DNA of 64,000 bases, from contig JAEZDA010000084.1 of the NCBI GenBank assembly GCA_023433345.1, positions 1 through 64,000 of the forward strand. Reading direction: 5' to 3'. The translations under genes were made by a program, and so were the position numbers. Under the pieces are notes generated by a model. It saw only the letters and a program-made list of their open reading frames with translations, made no database searches and was not told where the DNA came from. The stretch comes from Bacteroidota bacterium. Its GTDB lineage: Bacteria > Bacteroidota > Bacteroidia > Chitinophagales > Chitinophagaceae. Positions 1 through 8,132 of this stretch are shown one piece after another; position 1 is the stretch's first letter; every line of letters begins with the position of its first letter.

Positions 1-159
1 CAGGTGAGGTTGTTAGACAACCTTGGCCGTGAGCACAAACGCTATGTGATGATGGCCGGTGAAACCTTAACGCTGGGCTCGGAATTAAAAGCAGGCGCTT
101 ACTTTGTAGAAGTGATACAGGGTAAGGAAAAAGTGACGAAGAGGATATTGAAATATTAA
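1..159 (+). CDS. C-terminal fragment of a T9SS-sorted secreted protein (5' end outside window)
   Basis: Frame 1 is open from the first base to a TAA at 157-159 and gives 52 residues. The pattern is that of a type A T9SS sorting domain: a strand ending in DNLGRE, a turn, then LKAGAYFVEVIQG and a basic end (TKRILKY). In this family the domain directs proteins across the outer membrane through the type IX system and is then removed. The cargo part lies upstream of the window, so the function of the whole protein cannot be told. The gene is followed by a palindrome and a strong terminator. Confidence 0.8.
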   Translation, partial: QVRLLDNLGREHKRYVMMAGETLTLGSELKAGAYFVEVIQGKEKVTKRILKY

Positions 160-168
160 TAAGGCTAT

Positions 169-188
169 GGGCGGAAGATCTTCCGCCC
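169..188. repeat. Perfect 20-bp palindrome after the T9SS gene
   Basis: The sequence reads the same on both strands (GGGCGGAAGA joined to its complement). It lies 10 bases after the stop codon and has no T-run of its own, so it may strengthen the terminator just downstream or protect the 3' end of the mRNA. Confidence 0.6.
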
Positions 189-208
189 TCACCAAAGATC
201 ATTTAACC

Positions 209-239
209 AAAAGGCTTCCGGAAACGGGAGCCTTTTTTT
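209..239 (+). terminator. Intrinsic terminator of the first gene
   Basis: A 12-bp stem (AAAAGGCTTCCG with CGGGAGCCTTTT, one G-U pair) closes a GAAA tetraloop and runs into seven T. It ends transcription of the T9SS cargo gene. Confidence 0.9.
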
Positions 240-378
240 GTTGAAAAATTAGAATGTTAACCGGATTGAGAATCTGTCTTACAGCAATCGTAAATCATAT
301 TTCGTAATTCTTACAGCGGAATTTGAAATTGTTTTGCCTTTAAAGATCACGAACACAAAAGGTCTCCTTCTTTCGCGT

Positions 379-386
379 TAATTTTG
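379..386 (+). promoter_or_regulatory. -7 box (TAATTTTG) of the ATP-grasp gene
   Basis: This matches the Bacteroidota -7 consensus TAnnTTTG exactly. Its last base is 7 bases before the ATG at 393, so the predicted transcript starts at or next to the start codon. No clear -33 TTTG is visible at the right distance. Confidence 0.5.
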
Positions 387-392
387 CACCGG

Positions 393-1451
393 ATGAAACT
401 GAAAGATGCTGTATATAAGGCCACCCATTGGGAGAGCTGGCATTATCACATAAAATATATTCCCTTATTGCCCGTTTGGCTTTGGTATTGCCTCCGGTCA
501 CGGTCTTTCTGGTTTTTCACTTCCGCAAATCCCACGCTTACTTTCGGTGGAATGGAAGGAGAAACGAAGGAAGAGATGTACACTCAACTTCCTCCCGGCA
601 CCTTCCCCAATAGCATTTTCGTAAACCCGGGAGAGCATTTAAATGTTGTACTGGAAAAAATGAAAACCGCCGGAATTGATTTTCCCTGTGCAGTGAAACC
701 TAATGTGGGAATGATGGGCTATCTGTTTCGAAAAATTAGCTGCGAAAAAGACCTCACGAAATACCATCAAAAAGTTCCCGTAAGATATGTCGTTCAGCAA
801 CTCGTCAATTTTCCCATGGAAGTGAGCGTGTTTTATTATCGCTTTCCAGGTGAGTTAAAAGGGAGGATCAGTGGTTTCCTGAGCAAGGAGTGCCCGCAGG
901 TATATGGCGATGGAGTTTCTACCTTATCTCAATTAATAGATGCACATAAGGGTGTAAGATTCAGGCGGGAAGAAATGATGCGCAAACATGAAGCAAAGCT
1001 CGCCAACATAATTCCACGGGGAGAATGTTATGCATTGTCTGATGCAAGCAACCGGAGCCAGGGAGGTAAACTTGTAGGGCTTGAACATGAAATTGATGAA
1101 ACACTGTTAAACCTGTTTGACAAGATCAGCCACTATAACGGAAAGTTTTTTTACGGACGTTACGACGTTAAATGCACCTCAGTAAACGACCTCAAGGCCG
1201 GGAGAAATTTCTCAATACTGGAGTACAACGGTAGCGGCTCTGGCACCCAGCATGTGTACGGTAACGGGTACACGCTTTTCCAGGCGTCGAAGATAATTCT
1301 CCATCATTGGAAAATGTTGTTTGCGATCTCACGAGAAAACGTACGTAAGGGAGATAAGCCCTGGAGCTTCATGAAAGGTTTAAAATTTTTATTCGCCGCA
1401 AAGAAGAATCTTGGAGTGCTTAAGAAGCTTGATGGTGAATTGGTGTTATAG
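393..1451 (+). CDS. ATP-grasp domain protein, D-alanine-D-alanine ligase-like
   Basis: This protein of 352 residues has an ATP-grasp layout: a central lysine/glycine strand region (VKPNVGMMGYLFRK, about 101-114), a lid strand with YVVQQLV, the motif YGDGVSTLSQLI (about 171-182) typical of Ddl- and cyanophycin synthetase-like folds, and a metal-binding segment EYNGSGSG near residue 280. ATP-grasp enzymes join a carboxylate to an amine or thiol through an acyl-phosphate. The substrate here is unknown. The N-terminus holds a hydrophobic aromatic stretch (about 21-45) that may lie on the membrane. An in-frame TTG at 384 lies inside the promoter box, so ATG 393 is taken as the start. No partner gene is next to it. 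Confidence 0.65.
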   Translation: MKLKDAVYKATHWESWHYHIKYIPLLPVWLWYCLRSRSFWFFTSANPTLTFGGMEGETKEEMYTQLPPGTFPNSIFVNPGEHLNVVLEKMKTAGIDFPCAVKPNVGMMGYLFRKISCEKDLTKYHQKVPVRYVVQQLVNFPMEVSVFYYRFPGELKGRISGFLSKECPQVYGDGVSTLSQLIDAHKGVRFRREEMMRKHEAKLANIIPRGECYALSDASNRSQGGKLVGLEHEIDETLLNLFDKISHYNGKFFYGRYDVKCTSVNDLKAGRNFSILEYNGSGSGTQHVYGNGYTLFQASKIILHHWKMLFAISRENVRKGDKPWSFMKGLKFLFAAKKNLGVLKKLDGELVL

Positions 1452-1492
1452 ATTCCCCCTCTTTTAACGGCCGCGCGGCCCGTGGTACATTG

Positions 1493-1524
1493 TTTGTACA
1501 TATCCTTTATGCTCAGTATTTTAG
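1493..1524 (+). promoter_or_regulatory. Promoter of the M48 protease gene
   Basis: TTTG at 1493-1496, then 20 bases, then TATTTTAG at 1517-1524: a near-consensus Bacteroidota promoter (7 of 8 at the -7 box). The predicted leader is about 25 bases. Confidence 0.6.
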
Positions 1525-1554
1525 GGCAATTAATCTTTAAGTAAACATCTCGGA

Positions 1555-3009
1555 ATGAAAAAGATTTTCGTACTGACGGCGATAACTCTTGGTATAGGTT
1601 TTTCGCAATGTGCACGCAACCCGGTAACGGGAAAAAAACAGGTTGTGTTCATGTCTGAGACACAGGAGATTGCTCTGGGGCAGGAAGCCGATCCGCAGAT
1701 CATTGCCCAGTACGGTCTTTATGAAAACAAGGAACTGCAGGATTTTATTAATGAGAAAGGAAAGGCGATGGCCGCGGTGTCGCATCGTCCACAATTAGAT
1801 TACAAGTTCAGGATAGTTGATTCCGAGATACTGAATGCATTTGCCGTACCTGGCGGATACGTATATTTTACCAGAGGCATAATGGCGCACTTCAATGATG
1901 AAGCGCAGTTTGCAGGCGTGTTAGGTCACGAGATCGGGCATATCACGGCACGTCATTCCGTTGTTCAGCAACGAAACGCTATGCTTGGCAACATCGGTAT
2001 TATTGCGGGTTTGATCATTTCTCCCGAATTCGCTCAATTCGCAGAGTCAGCTTCCCAGGGGCTTAGCCTGTTATTCCTGAAATTTGGCCGTGATGATGAA
2101 AGACAGGGAGACCAGTTGGGCGTTGAATATTCTACCAAAATCGGCTACGATGCACACCAGATGGCAAATTTTTTTACCACCCTCGAACGCCAGGGTACGA
2201 AGGCCGGCGCTGCCGAATTACCCGAGTTTCTTTCCACCCACCCGAACCCTGGCGACAGGCATAATACAGTTGAAAAATTGGCCGCCGAATGGCAAAGTAA
2301 GTTGAATGTTAAAACTCCGGCAGTAAACAGGCATGCATATCTTAAAAGAATCGAGGGGCTTGTATATGGTGAAGATCCACGTCAGGGTTTTTTAGAGAAT
2401 TCGGTTTTCTATCATCCCGAATTAAGGTTTCAATTTCCGGTGCCACAAGGATGGAATTACCAGAACACACCACAACGCGTTCAAATGGCGCCCGCTGACG
2501 GCAGAGCTCTCATGTATCTCACACTTGCAAAGGGAAACACTCTCGAGGAAGCTGCACGGGCGATGGCGCAGGCAAATGGACTTCAGGTTGTACAATTGCA
2601 GCAAACAACAGTTAACGGACTTGAGGCAGTGGTGATGATAGCAGATGCCGTTCCTCAACAACAGCAGCAACAACAACAACAGCCACTACGTACATTATCT
2701 TATTTTATAAAGCAGGGAAACAATATGTATCAAATACTCGGAGTTTCTGCAACGGAAAACTTTTCTGCATTCCAACCTGCTTTCCTGAATACAATGCGCG
2801 GATTTAAAGTACTCACCGATGCTTCGAAGATCAATCGCCAACCGGAACGTATCAGGATAAAAACCCTCACAGCAACTTCAACTTTTGAACAGGCAATGAA
2901 AACTTATAATATGCCGGCCTCCCGACATGAAGAACTGGCCATTCTCAATGGTATGCAACTGAAGGATGTAGTGGAAAAGGGAACAATGGTAAAAGTAATC
3001 GGGCAATAG
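1555..3009 (+). CDS. M48 family zinc metalloprotease, lipoprotein
   Basis: This protein of 484 residues has a lipoprotein signal with Cys19 in FSQC, so it is probably anchored in the envelope. The zinc motif HEIGH is at 125-129 within GVLGHEIGHITARH. The likely third ligand is a Glu in the following DDERQGDQLGVEY segment. This fits the BepA/LoiP-like branch of M48, which degrades or refolds misassembled outer-membrane proteins. A second region (about 285-480) holds an extra domain with nine consecutive Gln (368-376) and a LysM-like end (EELAILNGMQLKDVVEKGTM). That the substrates are outer-membrane proteins is inferred from the family. It is followed at a short distance by the DUF2911 gene. 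Confidence 0.85.
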   Translation: MKKIFVLTAITLGIGFSQCARNPVTGKKQVVFMSETQEIALGQEADPQIIAQYGLYENKELQDFINEKGKAMAAVSHRPQLDYKFRIVDSEILNAFAVPGGYVYFTRGIMAHFNDEAQFAGVLGHEIGHITARHSVVQQRNAMLGNIGIIAGLIISPEFAQFAESASQGLSLLFLKFGRDDERQGDQLGVEYSTKIGYDAHQMANFFTTLERQGTKAGAAELPEFLSTHPNPGDRHNTVEKLAAEWQSKLNVKTPAVNRHAYLKRIEGLVYGEDPRQGFLENSVFYHPELRFQFPVPQGWNYQNTPQRVQMAPADGRALMYLTLAKGNTLEEAARAMAQANGLQVVQLQQTTVNGLEAVVMIADAVPQQQQQQQQQPLRTLSYFIKQGNNMYQILGVSATENFSAFQPAFLNTMRGFKVLTDASKINRQPERIRIKTLTATSTFEQAMKTYNMPASRHEELAILNGMQLKDVVEKGTMVKVIGQ

Positions 3010-3061
3010 TGCTTAAATTTGGAGTGCCGCACTTGCGGGAAATCTACAAACTCCAAAAAGT

Positions 3062-3604
3062 ATGAAAAGAATTTTTTCTCTGCTCACTGCAACAATATTA
3101 TTTGCAACGGGCTTTACCGCCGAAGCACAAAAAGATAAGTCCAAAAGAAAAAGTGAACCTGCGGAAGTGAAAGCTATACTTTCAAATGGCGGTGCTGAAA
3201 TCACAATAAATTATTCACGCCCTTCGATAAACGGAAGGGAAATTGGGAAAGACCTTGAACCTATGGAAGGGAAGATCTGGAGAACGGGTGCCAATGAGGC
3301 CACCACTTTTGAGAGTTCAAAGGATGTAAAGATCAATGGCGTTTTTCTGCCTGCCGGTAAATATAGCTTCTTTACTATTTTCAATGGAAGGCTGGCTACG
3401 CTGATATTTAATAAAACCTGGCAGCAGTGGGGGGCGTATGATTATAAGGAATCAGAAGATCAGCTTAGGGTTGAAGCAAAAGTTTATGCAAATGAGCCCG
3501 CAACAGAAAAGCTTACCATTAACGTAGACAATGACGGTAATGCCACGATCAAGTGGGGAGGAAAAAAAGTTCAGTTTAAAATTGATCAGCCCGGTAAAAA
3601 TTAA
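3062..3604 (+). CDS. DUF2911 domain secreted protein
   Basis: This protein of 180 residues has a clear signal peptide (about 1-22, ending TAEAQ). The body matches the DUF2911 pattern common in Bacteroidota: INYSRPSINGREIG, KIWRTGANEATTF, LPAGKYSFFTI and a final strand region. The family has no established function and is expected in the periplasm or outside the cell. It lies 52 bases after the M48 gene with no terminator between them, so the two may be cotranscribed. The bidirectional terminator just downstream closes the unit. Confidence 0.85.
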   Translation: MKRIFSLLTATILFATGFTAEAQKDKSKRKSEPAEVKAILSNGGAEITINYSRPSINGREIGKDLEPMEGKIWRTGANEATTFESSKDVKINGVFLPAGKYSFFTIFNGRLATLIFNKTWQQWGAYDYKESEDQLRVEAKVYANEPATEKLTINVDNDGNATIKWGGKKVQFKIDQPGKN

Positions 3605-3610
3605 AAAAGT

Positions 3611-3646
3611 GAAGAGGTTGTTTTGAAAAAAGCAACCTCTTCTTTT
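3611..3646. terminator. Bidirectional intrinsic terminator
   Basis: The inverted repeat GAAGAGGTTG / CAACCTCTTC (3611-3620 and 3633-3642) is followed by T-rich sequence on both strands. It therefore serves the DUF2911 gene and the convergent 38-residue gene. Confidence 0.8.
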
Positions 3647-3647
3647 A

Positions 3648-3764
3648 TCAGCAACTTTCCAGGGCCCACCAAATAATCAAAAATATTAAGACCGTACTAA
3701 TACATCCTCCGCCCAGTTTTTTTGCGCCATAGCCAGCTATCAATCCCCGGATAAGTTTATTCAT
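3648..3764 (-). CDS. 38-residue membrane miniprotein
   Basis: Reading the minus strand from ATG 3764 gives 38 residues: a basic N-terminus (MNKLIRG), a glycine-rich GYGAKKLGGGC segment, then one hydrophobic helix (VLIFLIIWWALE) and a terminal Cys. An AGG lies a suitable distance upstream and the gene ends on a shared terminator. I recall similar AKKLGGGC-plus-helix miniproteins in other Bacteroidota but know no function. It is probably an inner-membrane protein with one span. Confidence 0.6.
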   Translation of the reverse strand: MNKLIRGLIAGYGAKKLGGGCISTVLIFLIIWWALESC

Positions 3765-3881
3765 GATTTCTTTTTTACCTGATAATCAAAAAATCATGCC
3801 ATTATAGATCTGGTTCCGCCTGTTTTCGGAGAGTAGTAGTTGCGCACTAATGTTAGAAGTCGCCGTATCTAACTGAAACGA

Positions 3882-5504
3882 CTACCGATACTCTGCTATC
3901 TTCTTTGCAGAGTTGTGTTTCACCTGGTAGGTGAAGCGGATCTTTCTCACCTCTCCTGGAGCTAGTTCAACCTGCCACGTGAGAAATCCGGTTTCAGGAT
4001 CCACCTCTGCGCCACCATTTTTCAACAGCGTAACTTCCAGCTCCTTTTCGCGCGACAACGGGTATTGATCCTGCAGCTTCATGCTAACCTTTTGGGTTTT
4101 GTTGTTGCGGAGAATGATCTCATACGTAGATATTGTTGTTGTCATTTCGCCTTTCACCTTTGTACTGCTCTGATCCTTCACCAAGGTTCTTGTCATGGAA
4201 ATACGCTTGTCTCGACCAAGTGATAGTACCATCGTGTCGGAAGCCTGTGAAGGGTTGATAAAGGTTTTACCGATGTATGTATTATCAAGGATGATATTGG
4301 CGTCGCCGGGAAGAAGGTTCAAACTGTCCCAACGACCTATGTTTGCCACAAAATGAGCTTCTCGGTCAATTTTCGGAACAGCAAAATGAGCAAACCTTGC
4401 AGCCACCGGTTTCTCTGTCACATAGATATTATGCGGCTTTCCATCCGGCAGTATGGTATAAGGCAGAGCGATATCGTAATTAATGTTGAGCATAGATTCG
4501 GAAAGTGTCGTATACGCGCCGACGTTAGTAGGAATAACAGCATCTTCCTCTTTATTGTTATCAGCTGTTAATTGTGGAGCTCCTTTCGCAAGAGACGATT
4601 TTTCCATCATCGAATAAAGTTGAGGCACATATTCTTTCAGGTACACCGGGCTGAGGAATGGCATTCCTGAAGTTCGTAAAGGGTTTCCGGTAGCAAGGCT
4701 TATCGATGTATTTTTCCAAATTAATCCTGTGGTTTGCGATAAAGCTGCTTTATAAACCAGGCTGAAAGTATTGTCTGATCCTTTGATCCGCATATCGTAC
4801 GCAGGCACCCAGCCGGCGTTTGCAGTATAATAGGAAATACCAATATTACTGACACCCGCGGCGGTGCTTATCAGGGAAAGAATGAGTTGACCTTTGGGTT
4901 GATTATCCTCAAGGGATTGGGGTTGTGTATTTGATGAAGTTCTTAACTGAAGCTCAGCCAACAGTTTTTGCAATGTGGTTCGTTTAAGCTGAAGATTAAA
5001 CAGTGTGCGTTTTGTGTCCGCAATTTTTCGTGTATAGTATTCCGTTAGTTTAACTATCTCCTCACTGCTTATGTTTTTTTTATCTGGCGTGGTGAAGTTG
5101 TTTTCGATCAGTCCGCTCACACGTCGTATCATATCATCATGAATCCCGATCTCGTTGTCCGTTGCATTAATTTCTTTTTGCAAAAGAGGAACGCTGTCGT
5201 GTTCTTTGGTTGGTACCGGAATTTTTGGCTTATAGTATTGCCTGTGTTGCCACGAGAGCAGGCTAACATTTTCCCCACAACTCACCTGCAAACTCGCCAA
5301 GTCAGGCTGCAGCGCAATATCATCTATAATCAGTATCTGCGGGCCTTTAATTAGTATAGGCTTTGCCCGATGCTCCAGTTCTGCACCATAGGTATGGTAT
5401 ACCCGGGCGTGAAGAAGGTTCGATTTTACAATCAAAGTATCGGTTTGGGAAATTGCGGGAAGCGAAATGCACCACAGGGATGCAAGCGTGAATATTTTTT
5501 TCAT
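3882..5504 (-). CDS. DUF4139 (mucoidy inhibitor MuiA-like) secreted protein
   Basis: This protein of 540 residues has a signal peptide ending AISQ (about 1-20). An N-terminal DUF4140-like strand region (to about 100) is followed by a helical, probably coiled-coil stretch (about 105-200) and a long C-terminal DUF4139 region of beta strands. That region includes SYYTANAGWVPAYDMRI and ends with a transglutaminase-independent sandwich (LTWQVELAPGEVRKIRFTY). This order is usual for the family, which has no proven biochemical role; the name comes from a mucoidy phenotype. It is transcribed alone towards the miniprotein and is probably periplasmic or on the outer membrane. Confidence 0.8.
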   Translation of the reverse strand: MKKIFTLASLWCISLPAISQTDTLIVKSNLLHARVYHTYGAELEHRAKPILIKGPQILIIDDIALQPDLASLQVSCGENVSLLSWQHRQYYKPKIPVPTKEHDSVPLLQKEINATDNEIGIHDDMIRRVSGLIENNFTTPDKKNISSEEIVKLTEYYTRKIADTKRTLFNLQLKRTTLQKLLAELQLRTSSNTQPQSLEDNQPKGQLILSLISTAAGVSNIGISYYTANAGWVPAYDMRIKGSDNTFSLVYKAALSQTTGLIWKNTSISLATGNPLRTSGMPFLSPVYLKEYVPQLYSMMEKSSLAKGAPQLTADNNKEEDAVIPTNVGAYTTLSESMLNINYDIALPYTILPDGKPHNIYVTEKPVAARFAHFAVPKIDREAHFVANIGRWDSLNLLPGDANIILDNTYIGKTFINPSQASDTMVLSLGRDKRISMTRTLVKDQSSTKVKGEMTTTISTYEIILRNNKTQKVSMKLQDQYPLSREKELEVTLLKNGGAEVDPETGFLTWQVELAPGEVRKIRFTYQVKHNSAKKIAEYR

Positions 5505-5598
5505 GCATTTTGATTTTGGTAAATCATCAGATGATCATACCGCACAAATTGCACATAAGAAGACCCCGGACTCCTGTTAAGTTACTGTTAAGTAGATA

Positions 5599-6870
5599 TT
5601 AATGACCTCTTCCAAAAGAGCGTTTACGCTCTCCCGTTATGGATTTCTTATCCCGCGGATTGAAATTTGGTTTTCTTCTTTCCGGGCGAATGGGAGGTGG
5701 GGTAACTTTTGATTTTCCGGCAAGGTCGAAAGTTACGTGGTAGGGATGTTCAGCATTAGTTGGTATGGGTCTTCCCAATAATTTGTATATGTCCCTCAGT
5801 TCTTCTTTCTCCTCCTCTGAAACAAATGAATAGGCTATTCCCGAGGCGCCGGCCCTGCCGGTTCGACCTATGCGGTGAACATAAGTTTCCGGTACATCAG
5901 GTAGTTCATAGTTTATTACATGAGACATGTCGTCAACATCAATTCCGCGCGCGGCAATATCAGTTGCCACGAGAACCCTTGTTTCCCGGTTCTTGAAATT
6001 ACTCAAAGCCCTTTGCCTGGCGTTCTGCGATTTATTTCCATGAATAGCTTCCGCTTTAATGCCTGCCCGCAGAAGATCTTTTACCACTTTATCTGCTCCA
6101 TGTTTCGTTCTTGTAAAAACCAGCACAGAAGTGATGCCTGTATCTTTCAACAGGTGCGTAAGCAATAACTTTTTGTTTGCCTTTTCAACAAAGTAGAGCG
6201 ATTGAGTTATAGTATCGGCTGTGGTTGATGGCGGAACTACTTCAACCTTTACGGGGCTTTTTAATATGCTGTTTGCAAGCGATTGTATTTCTGCAGGCAT
6301 GGTGGCCGAAAAGAAAAGCGTCTGTCTTTTTTCCGGGATCTTTGTGATAATTCTTTTTACGTCGTGTACGAAGCCCATGTCCAGCATCCGGTCGGCCTCG
6401 TCAAGTACAAATATTTCCAGGTCTTTCAACTGAATGTATCCCTGGGAAAGTAGATCCAGAAGGCGCCCGGGAGTGGCAACCAAAATATCTACCCCGCGTT
6501 TTAATGCATCAACCTGCGGATTTTGGTTTACTCCGCCAAAAATTACAAGGTTTTTTAACCTGAGATGCCTGCCGTAAGCGTCAAAACTTTCCTGTATTTG
6601 TATCGCTAACTCCCGGGTTGGTGTAAGGATGAGGGCGCGGATAGGCCTGACTCCCCTCCCTGTATGCACGTTAGGCTTCGACAGAAGTTGTAACATGGGG
6701 ATTGCGAAGGCAGCCGTTTTTCCGGTACCGGTTTGTGCGCAGCCAAGTAGATCCCTGCCCGCAAGGATGTGAGGGATAGCTTGTTGCTGAATGGGAGTGG
6801 GCGTTGAATATCCTTCTTCCTTCAGAGCATCGAGAATCGGTTGAATGAGTTGTAATGAGGTAAACAGCAA
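5599..6870 (-). CDS. rhlE: DEAD-box ATP-dependent RNA helicase, RhlE type
   Basis: This protein of 423 residues carries all the core helicase motifs in order: the Q motif with TPTPIQQQAIP, motif I AQTGTGKT, PTRELA, motif II DEAD in VLDEADRML, motif III SAT, then TDIAARGID and motif VI HRIGRTGRAG. A short basic tail (from about 380, rich in Arg/Lys) is typical of RhlE-like proteins that act on ribosome assembly or mRNA structure. The reading frame has no ATG near the N-terminus. The best start is TTG at 6870, which gives MLFTSLQLI, the usual RhlE opening. An in-frame stop lies upstream and a good promoter sits 24 bases before. Confidence 0.93.
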   Translation of the reverse strand: MLFTSLQLIQPILDALKEEGYSTPTPIQQQAIPHILAGRDLLGCAQTGTGKTAAFAIPMLQLLSKPNVHTGRGVRPIRALILTPTRELAIQIQESFDAYGRHLRLKNLVIFGGVNQNPQVDALKRGVDILVATPGRLLDLLSQGYIQLKDLEIFVLDEADRMLDMGFVHDVKRIITKIPEKRQTLFFSATMPAEIQSLANSILKSPVKVEVVPPSTTADTITQSLYFVEKANKKLLLTHLLKDTGITSVLVFTRTKHGADKVVKDLLRAGIKAEAIHGNKSQNARQRALSNFKNRETRVLVATDIAARGIDVDDMSHVINYELPDVPETYVHRIGRTGRAGASGIAYSFVSEEEKEELRDIYKLLGRPIPTNAEHPYHVTFDLAGKSKVTPPPIRPERRKPNFNPRDKKSITGERKRSFGRGH

Positions 6871-6893
6871 AATGTAATTATTTTTTTTCGCCG

Positions 6894-6925
6894 CAAAGGT
6901 AACTTATCCTCTCTTTTGGAAGCAA
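6894..6925 (-). promoter_or_regulatory. Promoter of the DEAD-box helicase gene
   Basis: On the minus strand TACCTTTG (6901-6894) matches the -7 consensus. A TTG (6925-6923) lies 21 bases further upstream as the -33 box. Confidence 0.6.
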
Positions 6926-6957
6926 TAATTAGCAACTTGCACCTTCTTTGCATATTA

Positions 6958-7965
6958 ATGCGCAATATCTCAGAATTAATAACGATTATGCCTCTTATTC
7001 TTTCAATTTTGTTTTCTGCACTACTCCTGAACTCTTGTAAGGAGCCAAGGGCACGAATAGACTTGCTGGAAATAAAGGTGCTTGATGATTATCCTTCCGG
7101 CTCAGCCTCTGAGTATTTTGAGGGAAAGCTGATGGTGATGGGCGACGATGCTTCAAAACTGCTGGTGTTTGACAGTGCATGGCAAAGCTCGCGACTGGTG
7201 CCAATTCTCAATTTTGAGCACCCGGGCAGAATGAGTAAGAAGATAAAAGCAGATATTGAAGGAGCAACGTGGTTCAGAGATAAGAATGAATCGGGCTTGC
7301 TTATGTTGGGATCAGGCTCTCAACCTCCGCATCGGAGCAAGGGATTTATTGTGAAACCGTTGGCCGATACACACCGGAGCTTCAGCTTAGATACTTTTTA
7401 CAACCGATTAGAAAACGCCGGTATCAAACAGCTCAATGTGGAAGGCCTTACTCAATTGCCCGGCTGGTTTGTGATAGGATGTCGTGGCAATTTAGGCTTT
7501 AAGAAAAACCACCTGGTATTTGTTAAAAACCGGTTTTGGGAGAACCAGGGAGAGGTGGAATTTCATACCGCCTTGCTGGGTGGAAATTCAGCAACAAGAA
7601 CTTTTTCCGGTCTTTCAGGGCTGGACTATTCCTATAAGACCGACAGGCTTTTCATTACTGCATCAACAGAACACACCTCCAGCACCTCTGCCGACGGGCA
7701 AATAGGAAAGAGTTATTTGTGGATCGTAAACTCCATGAATCGCATGGTTGAATTCGAGGCCATCAACCCATTTGATGAGATTGACCTTGAAGCGGAAAAT
7801 CCCCGCTTTGCCGGAATAAAGGTTGAATCGGTCTCCGTGGTTTCGGAAAACACGGATAATTCAGAACTTATACTCGTTTCGGATAACGATGATGGCAAAA
7901 CAACGCTGTTTCGCGTGAGGTTACACCATAAGAACCCGGGTGATGCCGGGAAGGGAAAATTTTAG
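6958..7965 (+). CDS. Lipoprotein, DUF6929-like beta-propeller protein
   Basis: This protein of 335 residues starts with a lipoprotein signal (LLLNSC, Cys at about residue 27). The start at 6958 is preferred over ATG 6988 because it provides the positive N-terminal residue a signal peptide needs. The text PSGSASEYFEGKLMVMGDDASKLLVFD, seen as short repeats of strand and turn, resembles the DUF6929 family of Bacteroidota, which looks like a beta propeller. No catalytic motif is visible. It diverges from the helicase across about 90 bases, so the two promoters nearly overlap. Function unknown. Confidence 0.6.
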   Translation: MRNISELITIMPLILSILFSALLLNSCKEPRARIDLLEIKVLDDYPSGSASEYFEGKLMVMGDDASKLLVFDSAWQSSRLVPILNFEHPGRMSKKIKADIEGATWFRDKNESGLLMLGSGSQPPHRSKGFIVKPLADTHRSFSLDTFYNRLENAGIKQLNVEGLTQLPGWFVIGCRGNLGFKKNHLVFVKNRFWENQGEVEFHTALLGGNSATRTFSGLSGLDYSYKTDRLFITASTEHTSSTSADGQIGKSYLWIVNSMNRMVEFEAINPFDEIDLEAENPRFAGIKVESVSVVSENTDNSELILVSDNDDGKTTLFRVRLHHKNPGDAGKGKF

Positions 7966-7996
7966 AAAAAAAATTATGCTTTTACGCAAAACGCTG

Positions 7997-8004
7997 TAAT
8001 ATTG
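7997..8004 (+). promoter_or_regulatory. Possible rho promoter (-7 box TAATATTG)
   Basis: This matches TAnnTTTG at 7 of 8 positions. It implies an untranslated leader of roughly 120 bases before rho, which would suit autoregulation by Rho, but that is inference. Confidence 0.35.
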
Positions 8005-8132
8005 CATTGGATTCGGCATTGAAAGATATCCTATTCTGATTTTTTCCATCGACCAGCCTTTTCCATCAGCTAAAAATACAACCTCAATTTACATTTCGAT
8101 AGCCGTTCGCAAGATCAACGCATTCCTCATTT

